Of a DNA stretch of 64,000 nt, positions 35,621-45,579 are shown piece by piece. Position numbers and translations under genes: made by a program. Numbering within the stretch: the first letter of the stretch is position 1; every line of letters starts with the position of its first letter. Source of the stretch: Herbaspirillum sp. RTI4 (GTDB taxonomy: Bacteria; Pseudomonadota; Gammaproteobacteria; Burkholderiales; Burkholderiaceae_D); assembly GCF_034313965.1 (NCBI RefSeq), contig NZ_JAVIWQ010000002.1, positions 3,286,001-3,350,000 on the forward strand, written 5' to 3'. The notes under the pieces were generated by a model. That model saw nothing but the letters and a program-made list of their open reading frames with translations. It was not told the origin of the DNA and ran no database searches.

Positions 35621-36073
35621 TCAGCGCAGCTTCAGAATCAGCGCTGCGCCCAATAAGCTTTGAATCAGATAGATGCCACTCGCGATCCCGTGCAGAGCGC
35701 CAAACTGCATCTTGGCTGCCGACTCCATTACCCCGCCAGGTCCGGCAGCGGCACGCAATCCGGCCATCCAGGGCTGCACCGCAAAATAACCAATCAGAGT
35801 ACAAACCAGCATCGTACCAATCAGTCGCAGGCAACTGCGGCGGCGTATAGGATCAGCCTCCCGCATCAACAAGCACGCCAACAGCACTGCCGATACCACC
35901 GACAACCAAGCCACAATACGAAACAGGCTACCGGCAATCGTTCCTGCCAGCACCCTGTCGGCCAGCGTGGCAAACAGGGTCGGCGCAACAACATAGCCAA
36001 TCGCCCACAAGCTCCCGACCCACAGCGTGGCAATCAGGATCCTGACAGAGGCAAGCGGCATGGACATCTTCAT
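35621..36073 (-). CDS. DUF4149 membrane protein
   Basis: A 150-residue protein with four predicted membrane helices, of the DUF4149 (TMEM205-like) type: IATLWVGSLWAIGYVVAPTLF in helix 1, then LFRIVAWLSVVSAVLLACLL, a third helix (LIGTMLVCTLIGYFAVQ) and a last helix (ALHGIASGIYLIQSLLGAAL). Function is unknown. The start at 36073 overlaps the greA stop by four bases (ATGA), so it is coupled to greA; a longer frame inside greA is not supported. Confidence 0.8.
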   Translation of the reverse strand: MKMSMPLASVRILIATLWVGSLWAIGYVVAPTLFATLADRVLAGTIAGSLFRIVAWLSVVSAVLLACLLMREADPIRRRSCLRLIGTMLVCTLIGYFAVQPWMAGLRAAAGPGGVMESAAKMQFGALHGIASGIYLIQSLLGAALILKLR

Positions 36074-36546
36074 ACGTAACGCACATCCAGAATTTCGTAT
36101 TCGCACAAGCCGGACGGTGCCTCTACAACCACCACATCGCCGGCACTTTTGCCAATCATGGCGCGGGCGATCGGTGAAGTGATAGAAACCTTCGCCGCCT
36201 TGACATCAGCTTCGTCCAAACCGACGATCTGATACGTGACTTTTTCGCCGGTTTCCAGATTTTCCAGATCGACAGTCGACGCGAAGACCACGCGGCCCTC
36301 TGCGTTCAGCGTGGCGGGATCGACGATCAGCGACGAGCCCAGCTTGCCTTCCAGATCGGCAATACGGCCTTCAATAAACGACTGCTTTTCCTTCGCTGCA
36401 TCGTATTCGGCGTTTTCCGACAGGTCTCCGTGGGCGCGCGCTTCTGCGATTGCGTTGATGACGGCAGGCCGTTCCTTGGTCTTCAGGCGCACCAATTCCT
36501 GCTTCAGCATCTCGGCGCCCAACTTGGTAATAGGTACAGTACTCAT
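36070..36546 (-). CDS. greA: Transcription elongation factor GreA
   Basis: A 158-residue factor that stimulates RNA cleavage by backtracked RNA polymerase. The N-terminal coiled-coil hairpin carries the acidic tip around HGDLSENAEYDAAKEKQSF, and the C-terminal FKBP-like domain ends with ISITSPIARAMIGKSAGD-type sequence (here VSITSPIARAMIGKSAGDVV). It is downstream of carB, separated by a terminator at 36561-36604, so it is either attenuated or has its own start within that gap. Confidence 0.95.
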   Translation of the reverse strand: MSTVPITKLGAEMLKQELVRLKTKERPAVINAIAEARAHGDLSENAEYDAAKEKQSFIEGRIADLEGKLGSSLIVDPATLNAEGRVVFASTVDLENLETGEKVTYQIVGLDEADVKAAKVSITSPIARAMIGKSAGDVVVVEAPSGLCEYEILDVRYV

Positions 36547-36560
36547 AATATCGTTCAGAT

Positions 36561-36604
36561 TTAAAAAACCACAGAGGGCATCGAATACTCAGATGCCCTC
36601 TGTG
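36561..36604 (-). terminator. Intrinsic terminator after carB
   Basis: A perfect 13-bp stem CACAGAGGGCATC/GATGCCCTCTGTG with a 9-nt loop, followed on the minus strand by GTTTTTT. Confidence 0.92.
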
Positions 36605-36694
36605 ATTGAGGCGTTTGCAAAACATATCCAGCAAGAAAAATACGCAATGCCGACAGGCCCGGCAAACGCCGTTCAAGGATGAAAAAGTGTGAGG

Positions 36695-39600
36695 TCAGTG
36701 TATAGCTTTATGCAAGCCTTGTAAATCATACACATCCAGCGCATCCAGATGCCGCATCCCCTCAACGGCGGCTTCTGCACCGGCAATCGTGGTAAACGTG
36801 GTGACCCGCGCCATCAACGACGAAGTACGAATCGCACCGGAATCCGCAATGGCCGTCCGTTTTTCTTCCACGGTATTGACCACCAGCGTCAGCTCATTAT
36901 TCTTGATCATGTCGACAATATGAGGACGGCCTTCGACCACCTTATTGACGATAGTCACCGGAATACCGGCTGCGCTGATTGCCGCTGCCGTACCGCGCGT
37001 GGCGACAATGCTAAAGCCCAGAGCGACCAGATCTTTTGCCACCTGCACCGCGCGCGGCTTATCGCTGGCCTTGACGCTGATAAAGACTTTGCCGCTCGTC
37101 GGCAATTTAACGCCCGCGCCCAGTTGCGATTTGACAAATGCCTCACCGAAAGTTTTGCCCACGCCCATCACTTCACCGGTCGATTTCATTTCCGGTCCGA
37201 GGATGGTGTCGACGCCAGGGAATTTAACAAACGGGAAGACCGCTTCCTTGACACTAAAATACGGCGGCACAACTTCGTTGTGGATACTCTGACTATCAAG
37301 CGACTGGCCAACCATGCAGCGCGCCGCAATTTTCGCCAGTTGCAAGCCGGTTGCCTTCGACACAAACGGCACTGTGCGCGAAGCGCGTGGATTGACTTCC
37401 AGCACAAACACCACGTCCTCCATCTTGCCGTCGACTTCTTTTTGCTGAATGGCAAACTGCACATTCATCAGACCGACCACATTCAACCCCTTGGCCATCA
37501 TGGAAGTCTGACGCTTCAGTTCATCGATGGTTTCTTTCGACAAGGAGTAAGGCGGCAGCGAACAGGCGGAATCACCCGAGTGCACGCCGGCCTGCTCAAT
37601 ATGCTCCATCACACCGCCGATGAAAGTGCGCTCACCGTCGGAAAGGCAATCCACATCGACTTCAATCGCATCATTGAGAAAGCGATCCAGCAATACCGGC
37701 GAATCGTGCGACACCTTGACCGCTTCGCGCATGTAGCGCTCCAGATCACGCTGCTCGTGCACAATTTCCATCGCCCGGCCGCCCAGCACATACGAAGGAC
37801 GCACCACCAGCGGGTAACCGATTTCCTGCGCCAGACGCAAAGCATCCACTTCCGTGCGCGCAGTGCGATTGGGCGGTTGACGCAAGCCCAGATCCTGCAA
37901 CAGCTTCTGGAAACGCTCGCGGTCTTCCGCCGCATCGATCATGTCCGGCGAAGTGCCGACGATGGGTACGCCGTTGGCTTCCAGATCCAGCGCCAGCTTT
38001 AGCGGAGTCTGACCGCCGTACTGCACGATCACGCCGTAAGGCTTTTCCTTGTCGACGATTTCCAGCACGTCTTCCAGCGTCAGGGATTCAAAATACAGAC
38101 GATCGGAAGTGTCGTAATCGGTGGACACGGTTTCGGGATTGCAATTGACCATGATGGTTTCATAGCCATCCTGACGCATCGCCAGCGCCGCATGCACGCA
38201 GCAATAATCGAATTCGATACCCTGACCGATACGGTTAGGACCGCCGCCCAGCACCATGATTTTCTTATTGTTGGTCGGATGCGATTCGCACTCGCCATCG
38301 CCGTCGCCATTACCTTCGTAAGTCGAATACATGTACGCGGTGCTGGTGGAAAATTCGCCGGCGCAGGTATCGACGCGCTTGTAGACCGGGCGCACGTTCA
38401 GCGCCAGGCGCCGTTGCCGCACGGCCGTATCGGTCGTGTGCAGCAGCTTGGCCAGACGACGATCGGCAAATCCTTTTTGCTTGAGCTGGAACAGCGTAGC
38501 GCGATCCAGCGCATCGAGCGTCTGGCTGCTTTCCAGCCACAGTTCGATGTCGATGAGTTCCTTGATCTGCGACAGGAACCACGGATCGATATGCGTCAAC
38601 TGATGCACTTCTTCCAGCGAAAAACCCTGGGCAAACGCATCGCCGACATACCAGATACGATCCGGCCCCGGCTCGCCCAGTTCTTCCTTGATGGTTTCGT
38701 GGTCGGTGGTCTTTTCGTTCATGCCGTCGACGCCGACTTCCAGTCCGCGCAAGGCTTTCTGGAAGGATTCCTGGAAAGTACGGCCGATTGCCATCACTTC
38801 GCCGACCGACTTCATTTGCGTCGTCAGGTGATGATCGGCCTGCGGGAATTTTTCAAAGGCAAAACGCGGAATCTTGGTAACGACGTAATCGATCGAAGGC
38901 TCAAACGATGCCGGGGTTGCGCCGCCGGTAATTTCATTGCGCAGTTCATCTAGAGTGAAACCCACTGCCAGCTTGGCCGCGATCTTGGCGATCGGGAAAC
39001 CGGTAGCCTTCGACGCCAGCGCGGACGAACGCGATACGCGCGGATTCATTTCGATAACGATCATGCGGCCATCCGCCGGATTGACCGAAAACTGTACGTT
39101 GGAACCGCCTGTATCGACGCCGATTTCACGCAGTACCGCCAATGAGGCGTTACGCATGATCTGATATTCCTTGTCGGTCAGCGTTTGCGCCGGCGCCACA
39201 GTGATCGAGTCGCCGGTATGCACGCCCATCGGGTCCAGATTTTCGATAGAGCAAACGATGATGCAGTTGTCGGCTTTATCGCGCACGACTTCCATTTCAT
39301 ACTCTTTCCAGCCGATCAGCGATTCTTCGATCAGCAGTTCGGAGGTAGGCGACGCTTCCAGGCCGCGCTTGCAGATGGTTTCGAATTCTTCCGAGTTATA
39401 GGCAATCCCGCCGCCCGTGCCACCCATGGTGAAGGAAGGCCGGATAATAACCGGAAAGCCGAGGCCCTTTTGCACTGTCCACGCTTCTTCGAGCGTGTGC
39501 GCCACGCCGGAGCGTGCAGAAGCCAGACCGATCTTGGTCATGGCATCCTTGAATTTGGAACGGTCCTCGGCCTTGTCGATTGCTTCCGGGGAAGCGCCGA

Positions 39601-39946
39601 TCAGTTCGCAGCCGTATTTCTCCAGCACGCCGTGACGATGCAGATCCAGTGCGCAGTTCAGCGCGGTCTGGCCGCCCATGGTCGGCAGAATCGCATCCGG
39701 TTTTTCCTTGGCGATGATGCGCTCAACGATTTGCCAGGTAATCGGCTCGATATAAGTGACATCGGCCATTTCGGGGTCGGTCATGATCGTGGCCGGATTG
39801 CTGTTGACCAGGATGACTTTGTAACCCTCTTCGCGCAGGGCTTTGCAGGCTTGCGCGCCGGAATAGTCGAATTCGCAGGCCTGACCGATGATGATAGGGC
39901 CAGCGCCGATAATCAGAATACTTTTAATGTCGTTACGCTTAGGCAT
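36695..39946 (-). CDS. carB: Carbamoyl-phosphate synthase large subunit
   Basis: A 1083-residue subunit that makes carbamoyl phosphate for pyrimidines and arginine. Two homologous ATP-grasp halves are clear: [20 protein letters not shown] with [11 protein letters not shown], and [22 protein letters not shown]-terminal MGS-like allosteric domain (about 940-1083) binds UMP/ornithine in known enzymes. A short Gly/Asp-rich insert ([11 protein letters not shown], about 555) between the two halves is a small departure from the E. coli sequence. It overlaps the end of carA by 8 bp. Confidence 0.97.
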   Translation of the reverse strand: MPKRNDIKSILIIGAGPIIIGQACEFDYSGAQACKALREEGYKVILVNSNPATIMTDPEMADVTYIEPITWQIVERIIAKEKPDAILPTMGGQTALNCALDLHRHGVLEKYGCELIGASPEAIDKAEDRSKFKDAMTKIGLASARSGVAHTLEEAWTVQKGLGFPVIIRPSFTMGGTGGGIAYNSEEFETICKRGLEASPTSELLIEESLIGWKEYEMEVVRDKADNCIIVCSIENLDPMGVHTGDSITVAPAQTLTDKEYQIMRNASLAVLREIGVDTGGSNVQFSVNPADGRMIVIEMNPRVSRSSALASKATGFPIAKIAAKLAVGFTLDELRNEITGGATPASFEPSIDYVVTKIPRFAFEKFPQADHHLTTQMKSVGEVMAIGRTFQESFQKALRGLEVGVDGMNEKTTDHETIKEELGEPGPDRIWYVGDAFAQGFSLEEVHQLTHIDPWFLSQIKELIDIELWLESSQTLDALDRATLFQLKQKGFADRRLAKLLHTTDTAVRQRRLALNVRPVYKRVDTCAGEFSTSTAYMYSTYEGNGDGDGECESHPTNNKKIMVLGGGPNRIGQGIEFDYCCVHAALAMRQDGYETIMVNCNPETVSTDYDTSDRLYFESLTLEDVLEIVDKEKPYGVIVQYGGQTPLKLALDLEANGVPIVGTSPDMIDAAEDRERFQKLLQDLGLRQPPNRTARTEVDALRLAQEIGYPLVVRPSYVLGGRAMEIVHEQRDLERYMREAVKVSHDSPVLLDRFLNDAIEVDVDCLSDGERTFIGGVMEHIEQAGVHSGDSACSLPPYSLSKETIDELKRQTSMMAKGLNVVGLMNVQFAIQQKEVDGKMEDVVFVLEVNPRASRTVPFVSKATGLQLAKIAARCMVGQSLDSQSIHNEVVPPYFSVKEAVFPFVKFPGVDTILGPEMKSTGEVMGVGKTFGEAFVKSQLGAGVKLPTSGKVFISVKASDKPRAVQVAKDLVALGFSIVATRGTAAAISAAGIPVTIVNKVVEGRPHIVDMIKNNELTLVVNTVEEKRTAIADSGAIRTSSLMARVTTFTTIAGAEAAVEGMRHLDALDVYDLQGLHKAIH

Positions 39947-41135
39947 GTTTCTTTTTCTCCATCATCGCCACAAATTTATCGAACAACGGGGCGATGTCGT
40001 GCGGACCGGGGGACGCTTCGGGGTGACCCTGGAAGCAAAAGGCAGGCTGATCGGTGCGCTCGAAACCTTGCAGCGAACCGTCGAACAGCGATATGTGGGT
40101 AATGCGGCAATTGGCCGGCAGCGTCTCCGCATCGACAGCGAAACCATGATTCTGGGAAGTGATCATCACTTTTTTGCTGTCCAGATCCTGTACCGGATGA
40201 TTGGCGCCGTGGTGGCCGAACTTCATCTTCAGTGTCTGCGCGCCAGACGCCAGCGCCATGATCTGATGACCGAGGCAAATACCAAAAGTCGGAATGCCGC
40301 GCTCGATCAATTCTTTGCTGGCGGCAATCGCGTAATCGCAAGGCTCAGGATCACCGGGGCCGTTCGACAGGAAAATACCGTCAGGATTGAACGCCAGGGC
40401 GTCGGCCGCAGTGGCTTGCGCCGGCAGCACAGTCACCTTGCAGCCGCGCTCGGCCAGCATGCGCAAAATATTGAATTTCACGCCATAGTCGAAAGCGACG
40501 ACATGGTGCTTAGGCGCGATTTGCTGGCCGTATCCACGCCCCAGCTTCCATTCGGTTTCGGTCCAGTTGTAGGCCTTGGCCGTCGTCACTACCTTGGCCA
40601 GATCCATTCCGGCCAAGCCGGGGAAGCCGCGCGCCAGTTCCAGTGCCTTTGCCTTGGCGGCGTCAACATCGGCAAAACCGGCAATGATCGCCCCGCCTTG
40701 TGCGCCTTTTTCGCGCAGGATGCGGGTCAGTTTGCGCGTGTCGATACCGGCGATAGCAACAATATTGCCCTCAACCAGGTAATCGGACAGCGATTGGCGA
40801 CTGCGGAAGTTCGAGACCAGACGCGGCAGATCTTTGATGATCAGTCCGGCGACATGAATTTTTGTCGATTCGACATCTTCACGGTTGACACCGGTGTTGC
40901 CGATATGGGGATAAGTCAGCGTTACGATCTGACGGGTATAACTGGGGTCGGTCAGAATTTCCTGATAGCCGGACATGGCGGTATTGAATACCACTTCACC
41001 GGTCGTATTGCCGGTGGCACCGATCGAAAAACCCTGAAAGACAGTTCCGTCTGCTAGCGCGAGGATGGCTGGGACAGGGACCGCACCCGGTGAATCACCG
41101 TTAGCGATCGCGGAGCCGGAAAAAGAAGGCAGCAA
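39939..41135 (-). CDS. carA: Carbamoyl-phosphate synthase small subunit
   Basis: A 398-residue glutaminase subunit. The N-terminal CPSase_sm domain contains [25 protein letters not shown] sequence and [21 protein letters not shown]; the class I amidotransferase domain has the catalytic Cys in [13 protein letters not shown] and His/Glu in [15 protein letters not shown]. The start appears to be a TTG at 41133-41135, because AGGAGT ends 5 nt upstream of it and there is no better ATG before the conserved ALADGTVF; the N-terminal 22 residues differ from relatives. It is translationally coupled to carB by overlap. Confidence 0.94.
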   Translation of the reverse strand: MLPSFSGSAIANGDSPGAVPVPAILALADGTVFQGFSIGATGNTTGEVVFNTAMSGYQEILTDPSYTRQIVTLTYPHIGNTGVNREDVESTKIHVAGLIIKDLPRLVSNFRSRQSLSDYLVEGNIVAIAGIDTRKLTRILREKGAQGGAIIAGFADVDAAKAKALELARGFPGLAGMDLAKVVTTAKAYNWTETEWKLGRGYGQQIAPKHHVVAFDYGVKFNILRMLAERGCKVTVLPAQATAADALAFNPDGIFLSNGPGDPEPCDYAIAASKELIERGIPTFGICLGHQIMALASGAQTLKMKFGHHGANHPVQDLDSKKVMITSQNHGFAVDAETLPANCRITHISLFDGSLQGFERTDQPAFCFQGHPEASPGPHDIAPLFDKFVAMMEKKKHA

Positions 41136-41316
41136 GGGTAACTCCTGAGATGGTTACCGCCGCTAGGCCCAGACATCTCATCCTCCATAATCAAGCCGAT
41201 TTACAGCACCCCTGCGCTTGGTGCGGGCGGGGCCGATGCAACGGTCAATACGAGTGATGTGACGATGAAAAGAGGGTGTATGCGCTAGGGCGGAATAAAA
41301 TAAGCTAAACCGCACG

Positions 41317-41345
41317 ATTATAGCGCAAAACGACCCTCCCGACAA
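41317..41345 (-). promoter_or_regulatory. Sigma-70-like promoter of the car operon
   Basis: On the minus strand TTGTCG (41340-41345), exactly 17 nt, and a consensus TATAAT (41317-41322). It lies about 180 bp upstream of the carA start, leaving a long leader; no clear riboswitch or attenuator is seen in it. Confidence 0.6.
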
Positions 41346-41425
41346 ACCGGAAGTTGCCCGGGAAGACAGTTTGCGGCACCTGAAGGGGCAAATTGCCCCG
41401 TAATTTCCAGGTTAGCCGCAGCGTA

Positions 41426-41830
41426 TCAAAGTCCTAGCGCTGCAATCCCGGCTTTAGCGATTTGCACATCTTCCGCAGATTTGACACCGGAAACACCTAC
41501 CGCGCCGACAAACACGCCATCGACCACAATTGGCACGCCGCCTTCGAGTGCGCCGTCGATCGGAGCAGTCAGGAACGCATAGCGACCGTTATTGATCATG
41601 TCTTCGTAAATTTTGGTTTCGCGCTGACCGAGAGCGGAGGTTCTGGCCTTGGCCGGGGCGATATGGGCGCTCAAAGGAGCGGCGCCATCGAGCCGCTGCA
41701 ACCACAGCAAATGACCGCCGTCGTCAACGATGGAAATAGAGACTGCCCATTTGTTGGCAATGGCCTCGGCTTCGGCTGCCGCAGCGATTTTTTTGATGTC
41801 TTGCAGTTCCAGGATAGGCTTGGTCTTCAT
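41426..41830 (-). CDS. GlcG/HbpS-family protein
   Basis: A 134-residue protein of the DUF336 (GlcG/HbpS) family. Typical segments are AAAEAEAIANKWAVSISIVD, GGHLLWLQRLDGA and the C-terminal GGVPIVVDGVFVGAVGVSG and SAEDVQIAKAG. Some family members bind heme or cobalamin, and others accompany glycolate or diol metabolism; the ligand here is not known. I chose the ATG at 41830 (MKTKPILEL); the longer frame has no domain similarity. It appears to be a single gene, convergent with nothing, upstream of the car operon on the same strand. Confidence 0.82.
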   Translation of the reverse strand: MKTKPILELQDIKKIAAAAEAEAIANKWAVSISIVDDGGHLLWLQRLDGAAPLSAHIAPAKARTSALGQRETKIYEDMINNGRYAFLTAPIDGALEGGVPIVVDGVFVGAVGVSGVKSAEDVQIAKAGIAALGL

Positions 41831-42012
41831 AGAATTCCTTGTAGGGATGGGTTCGAAAAAACACGATTGTAAGGCTAGTGCAGGTATTTGGCATTCTTTG
41901 ACTTGAAATGACCTGCATCCTCCACTTGTACTATATGGAGCGAAGCATTGACTCCTTGTCACAATTCGCTTACATTCTGAAACATTCAACGCCCAACAGG
42001 ACTTTTCTCCCG

Positions 42013-42594
42013 ATGCAGCTAACCCGACCGCCCCGACTCCGACGATACATAGCGCAAACCTGTATTCTGGCAGCTGGCCTCTGGATTTCTAGCACCGCCT
42101 GGAGCATCGACTCCCTTCCGCAAGACCCCGCCGCAAGCAAAAGCAACAGCGCCCTTTCGCGACTGCACGACATCACCTCCCAGGTCACCTCCCGCGTTAC
42201 TACTCGCGCCTCAGAACTGGCGATGCAGGCATTCAGCATGCTCGGCATTAATTATCGCTACGGCGGCACCTCCCCGGAAAGCGGTCTGGATTGCAGCGGT
42301 CTGGTGCGCTACGTATTTAAAGAAGCGTGGGGCAAGGATTTGCCACGCACATCAGCAGAAATCAGCCGGGTTGGCGAAAAAGTAGAAAAACCGGATCTGC
42401 AACCAGGTGACCTGGTGTTTTACAACACACTGAAACGCGGCTTTTCGCATGTAGGGATTTATCTGGGTGACCAGAAATTTATCCACTCCCCTTCCGCTGG
42501 CGGTCAGGTTCGAATTGAAAGTATGGACGTGGCCTACTGGAAGCAGCGCTTCAACGGGGCGCGTCGAATCAATGACAACGAAGGCGGTAATTAA
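42013..42594 (+). CDS. Exported NlpC/P60 cell-wall hydrolase
   Basis: A 193-residue secreted peptidase. Residues 1-31 form a signal peptide (hydrophobic IAQTCILAAGLWISSTAWS). The NlpC/P60 domain starts at about 68. The catalytic triad is visible as C94 (GLDCSGLV), H146 (GFSHVGIYLG) and H158 (KFIHSP). These enzymes cut D-gamma-glutamyl-meso-DAP bonds in peptidoglycan. The start at 42013 gives a basic n-region (TRPPRLRR) followed by the hydrophobic core. It is divergent from the GlcG-like gene. Confidence 0.9.
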   Translation: MQLTRPPRLRRYIAQTCILAAGLWISSTAWSIDSLPQDPAASKSNSALSRLHDITSQVTSRVTTRASELAMQAFSMLGINYRYGGTSPESGLDCSGLVRYVFKEAWGKDLPRTSAEISRVGEKVEKPDLQPGDLVFYNTLKRGFSHVGIYLGDQKFIHSPSAGGQVRIESMDVAYWKQRFNGARRINDNEGGN

Positions 42595-42643
42595 AGAATT
42601 AACTAAAGCCGCAACCAAAGCCACTACCGTATCTCATGAGTCT

Positions 42644-42677
42644 AAAAAAAACCACGCCTCCGTAGCGTGGTTTTTTT
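42644..42677. terminator. Bidirectional intrinsic terminator
   Basis: A7-ACCACGC arm and GCGTGG-T7 arm with a 7-nt loop, between the convergent NlpC/P60 and patatin genes. Confidence 0.9.
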
Positions 42678-42721
42678 ATACCTCGACCTTATTCCGTCGC
42701 AAAACTACTGATCGCAACAAA

Positions 42722-43660
42722 TTACGGCACACGCCGTAGTTTCAACTTGCGCAGAATTTCCGGCATCATCGCCGTGGCAGCCTGCTCACCGGCAAGAATC
42801 GCCGTATTGCGCGCTGCGAAATCGCTGCCACTCATCTTTCCCAAAGCCGGCTGAATCACGACATCGGCATTTTTAAGCTCATACGCATTGATGCTCTGCC
42901 CCATAATCGCAAAAGTTTGTAGCAACGCATCCAGCGAGCTGGTGGATATCTGAGATTGTGGTTGCGCCGAGATATTCACGGCAATCACAAACTCCGCCCC
43001 CATCTCGCGCGCGAAGCGTACCGGCACCGGCGACACCAGCCCGCCATCGACATAATTACGATCTCCTATCCTGACCGACTGAAAAACTCCCGGCACCGCC
43101 GATGAAGCCCGTACTGCAAGACCGGCATTACCGCGCTGAAACAGAACCGGAGCACCGCTGCCCAAATCGGTGGCCACTGCTCCGAAGGGAATTTTGAATT
43201 TTTCTATCGGCACATTGTTCACGGCCCGGTTCACAAAACTCTGCAAGCCCTCCCCCTTGAGCACGCCGCTGACCTTGGCAAACAGAGGCACCGACCAGTC
43301 TGAAATAGCCGCCTCATCCATATCCAGCGCCATCTTCTGCAGAGCAAAACCGGTATTGCCGGCCGCGTACAGCGCCCCCACCAGACTGCCGGCACTGGTA
43401 CCGACAACGATATCCGGCACGATGCCTTGCGCTTCCAATACCTTAATCACGCCAATATGCGCAAACCCGCGCGCAGCACCACCGCCCAGCGCCAGTCCGA
43501 TCCGTATCCGAGGGCGGGAAGGATTATCCGGTACCGCCAACACACCGACCAGTGGTGCCGGCGTCCGCGCTGCAGGCGTCACACAGCCCGCGAGCAAAAA
43601 AGCCGCAACGAGAGGCAAAAGCGCAAAGCGCCGGCCCAAAGAGGGAAAAGAGAGGGTCAT
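42722..43660 (-). CDS. Patatin-like phospholipase, predicted lipoprotein
   Basis: A 312-residue RssA-type patatin. Motifs are the oxyanion loop ALGGGAARGFAHIGV (58-72), nucleophile Ser89 in GTSAG and catalytic Asp205 in DGG. The N-terminus has a lipobox LLAGC with Cys26, so unlike most RssA proteins it is probably lipid-anchored in the envelope. Patatins cleave acyl chains from phospholipids; the substrate here is not known. The ATG at 43660, with AGAGGG just upstream, is chosen for the signal peptide; a longer frame of about 75 codons has no signal or domain. Confidence 0.9.
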   Translation of the reverse strand: MTLSFPSLGRRFALLPLVAAFLLAGCVTPAARTPAPLVGVLAVPDNPSRPRIRIGLALGGGAARGFAHIGVIKVLEAQGIVPDIVVGTSAGSLVGALYAAGNTGFALQKMALDMDEAAISDWSVPLFAKVSGVLKGEGLQSFVNRAVNNVPIEKFKIPFGAVATDLGSGAPVLFQRGNAGLAVRASSAVPGVFQSVRIGDRNYVDGGLVSPVPVRFAREMGAEFVIAVNISAQPQSQISTSSLDALLQTFAIMGQSINAYELKNADVVIQPALGKMSGSDFAARNTAILAGEQAATAMMPEILRKLKLRRVP

Positions 43661-43896
43661 GAGATCAGCAGTACGCCGCGGCAAAGCGACAAGAAGGGAA
43701 GAGGCGTCCGGCACACACCGGCTGGCCTGAATTGTAGCCCAAGCCGCGTTCAGGGCAGGGAGGGAGCGAGCGAGACAAGCAAACCAGCCAACCCGATAGG
43801 AAGACGACGTAAGAAGCCTATGAGTAAGCGTAGCGAGCGGCGCAAATTCAGGATAAGAAGCGCAATCGTACTTACTTACGATGAGCATCGCAGTCC

Positions 43897-43933
43897 GGAG
43901 ATTACGTCGCGCAGTAGCGTAATCAGAGCTTCC
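43897..43933. repeat. Dispersed hairpin repeat abutting phoR
   Basis: GGAG-ATTACG ... CGTAAT-CAGAGCTTCC, a hairpin with stem ATTACG/CGTAAT extended by partial outer pairing. The right half GCAGTAGCGTAATCAGAG matches 7816-7832 with few changes. The element ends at the base before the phoR stop codon. Confidence 0.65.
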
Positions 43934-45253
43934 TTAATCCAATTCCGGCAAAGGGGTGAATTCATTCGCTATAGCGCTGACCGGAAAAGTGACCGTAAAC
44001 ACGCTGCCCTGCTCCGGTACGGATTCGATGCTCATCGTCCCCTTATGACGCAGCAGGACGTGGCGCACGATAGCCAGCCCGAGACCGGTTCCCTGCGTTT
44101 CGCGGGAGCGGCTTTTGTCGACCCGATAAAAGCGTTCAGTCAACCGTGAAATATGCTCAGGGCCAATACCAATGCCGGTATCGCTGACCACAAAACGCGG
44201 GCCCGCAGAGTGTGCTTCCCAGCGCATGCCAATCGAACCGCCGGTCGGCGTATACCGGATGGCATTCGTGACCAGATTACTGAAAGCGCTGCGCAATTCA
44301 TCGATGCTACCGCTCAGATCAGGACCATCGACCTCCAGCGTGAAGTGATGCTGTCCCGCCGACAAGGCCTGCGCCTCCTCCAGAATTCCCTCCAACAGCT
44401 CCGGCATCCTGACCCGCTCGGCGCGCATCGGATAATCAACCGACTCCAAGCGCGTCAGAGTCAGCATATCGCCGATCAGATTTTGCATCCGATGGCCTTG
44501 CTCGGTCATCAGTTTCAAATGCGCGGTGCGGGTAACGGCATCCAGTTGTGGCTGCGCCAGCGCAATTTCCAGAAATCCATTGATCACGGTCAGCGGCGTG
44601 CGCAGCTCATGCGAAGCATTGGCAATAAAATCGCGCCGCATCATCTCTATGCGCGCCGCATCGGTGGCATCGTGCGTCACCAGAATCTGACGCCGGTTTT
44701 CAAAAGGAATAATCTGCATCACCAGCTTGCGGTCCTTGAACGTCAACGTCAGCGGCTGATCGTAACGACCCAGAATGATGTAGTCGATAAAGGCAGGATT
44801 GCGCACCAGATTCGTCACGCGCATGCCCTTGTCGCGCTCCAGCTGCAAGCCAAGATGCTGCTGTGCCGCCGGATTGCACCACTCAAGGAACAGGACATCG
44901 TCCATGATCACCACCCCGTCCGGCAGCAGACTCATCGCCTGTCGGAAGCGCGCCAGCCACTCGCTTAATTCGAGCTGATTCTTTTCATCGTCGCGGCGCA
45001 TGCGGTACAAGCGGGCGAAAATATCGGTCCAGGCACCCCAGCCGTCCGGCAGGCGGATATCGCCCGGATTATCGAGCCAGTTACTGAGACGAAACAGATT
45101 GCGCAACTGAATAAACACCATCCAGCTCATCCCAATCAGCGCAGCTGCCAGCGCCTCGGTCGAGCCGAAAAAAAACCATACCACCCCGATGACGGCCATA
45201 AACAACAGGAACCGCAGCGCGGCCGGAATCCAGAAAAGCAATTGCGGGGTCAT
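43934..45253 (-). CDS. phoR: Phosphate-sensing histidine kinase PhoR
   Basis: A 439-residue inner-membrane kinase that phosphorylates PhoB when phosphate is low. N-terminal membrane helices (about 5-30 and 35-50), a PAS-like domain (about 105-195), the H box with His215 in NASHELRTPLTVIN, and an ATPase domain with N, G1 (DTGIGI) and G2 (GTGLGLAIV) boxes. No large periplasmic domain, as in other PhoR proteins. The start at 45253 (MTPQLLFWIP) gives the normal length. It follows phoB after an unusual 326-bp gap; a repeat half-element lies just upstream. Confidence 0.94.
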   Translation of the reverse strand: MTPQLLFWIPAALRFLLFMAVIGVVWFFFGSTEALAAALIGMSWMVFIQLRNLFRLSNWLDNPGDIRLPDGWGAWTDIFARLYRMRRDDEKNQLELSEWLARFRQAMSLLPDGVVIMDDVLFLEWCNPAAQQHLGLQLERDKGMRVTNLVRNPAFIDYIILGRYDQPLTLTFKDRKLVMQIIPFENRRQILVTHDATDAARIEMMRRDFIANASHELRTPLTVINGFLEIALAQPQLDAVTRTAHLKLMTEQGHRMQNLIGDMLTLTRLESVDYPMRAERVRMPELLEGILEEAQALSAGQHHFTLEVDGPDLSGSIDELRSAFSNLVTNAIRYTPTGGSIGMRWEAHSAGPRFVVSDTGIGIGPEHISRLTERFYRVDKSRSRETQGTGLGLAIVRHVLLRHKGTMSIESVPEQGSVFTVTFPVSAIANEFTPLPELD

Positions 45254-45579
45254 TGATAGAAACTCATTTCTTATGGAACCTCTGATAAAGCATGGCGGGC
45301 AAAACAAGCGGCGGATAAAAACCACAACCGGACATGCGCACGGTGTTTATGTACCGTTTTGGGATATCGTGTTTGCGTGCCGTTTTTGCGTGCCGATTTT
45401 GCGTACCGTGTTGCGCACAAAAGGCATCACACCCTAAAGATGGCAGCGCACATTAACTTGATCAGTGACGCCCTTATTATTTCAACCGCAACGGGATCAA
45501 CCCGAAGCAGCGGCGGCAAATACGGCCAGACGATGATGGAGAGAGTGATACTCTCCGGCGGGGTTGTGAGCGAGCAGAA
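45254..45579. other. Spacer between phoB and phoR with repeats
   Basis: A 326-bp gap within an otherwise tight regulon (phoB and phoR usually almost touch). It holds the half-element GGAACCTCTGATAAAG (45275-45290), three copies of TTTGCGTGCCG or TTTGCGTACCG (45372-45382, 45385-45395, 45398-45408) and a hairpin GGAGAGT/ACTCTC near 45540-45556 that could end phoB transcripts. No convincing gene. Confidence 0.6.
45275..45290. repeat. Half copy of the dispersed hairpin repeat in the phoR leader
   Basis: GGAACCTCTGATAAAG, closely related to the left arm of the element at 7791 (GGGAAGCTCTGATCAAG) and to the reverse complement of 43919-43933. No second arm is present. It lies about 20 bp upstream of the phoR start. 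Confidence 0.5.

Noticed and set aside
41389..41403. Terminator GGGGCAAATTGCCCC after the GlcG-like gene
   Set aside because: A short palindrome without a U tract; too weak to call.
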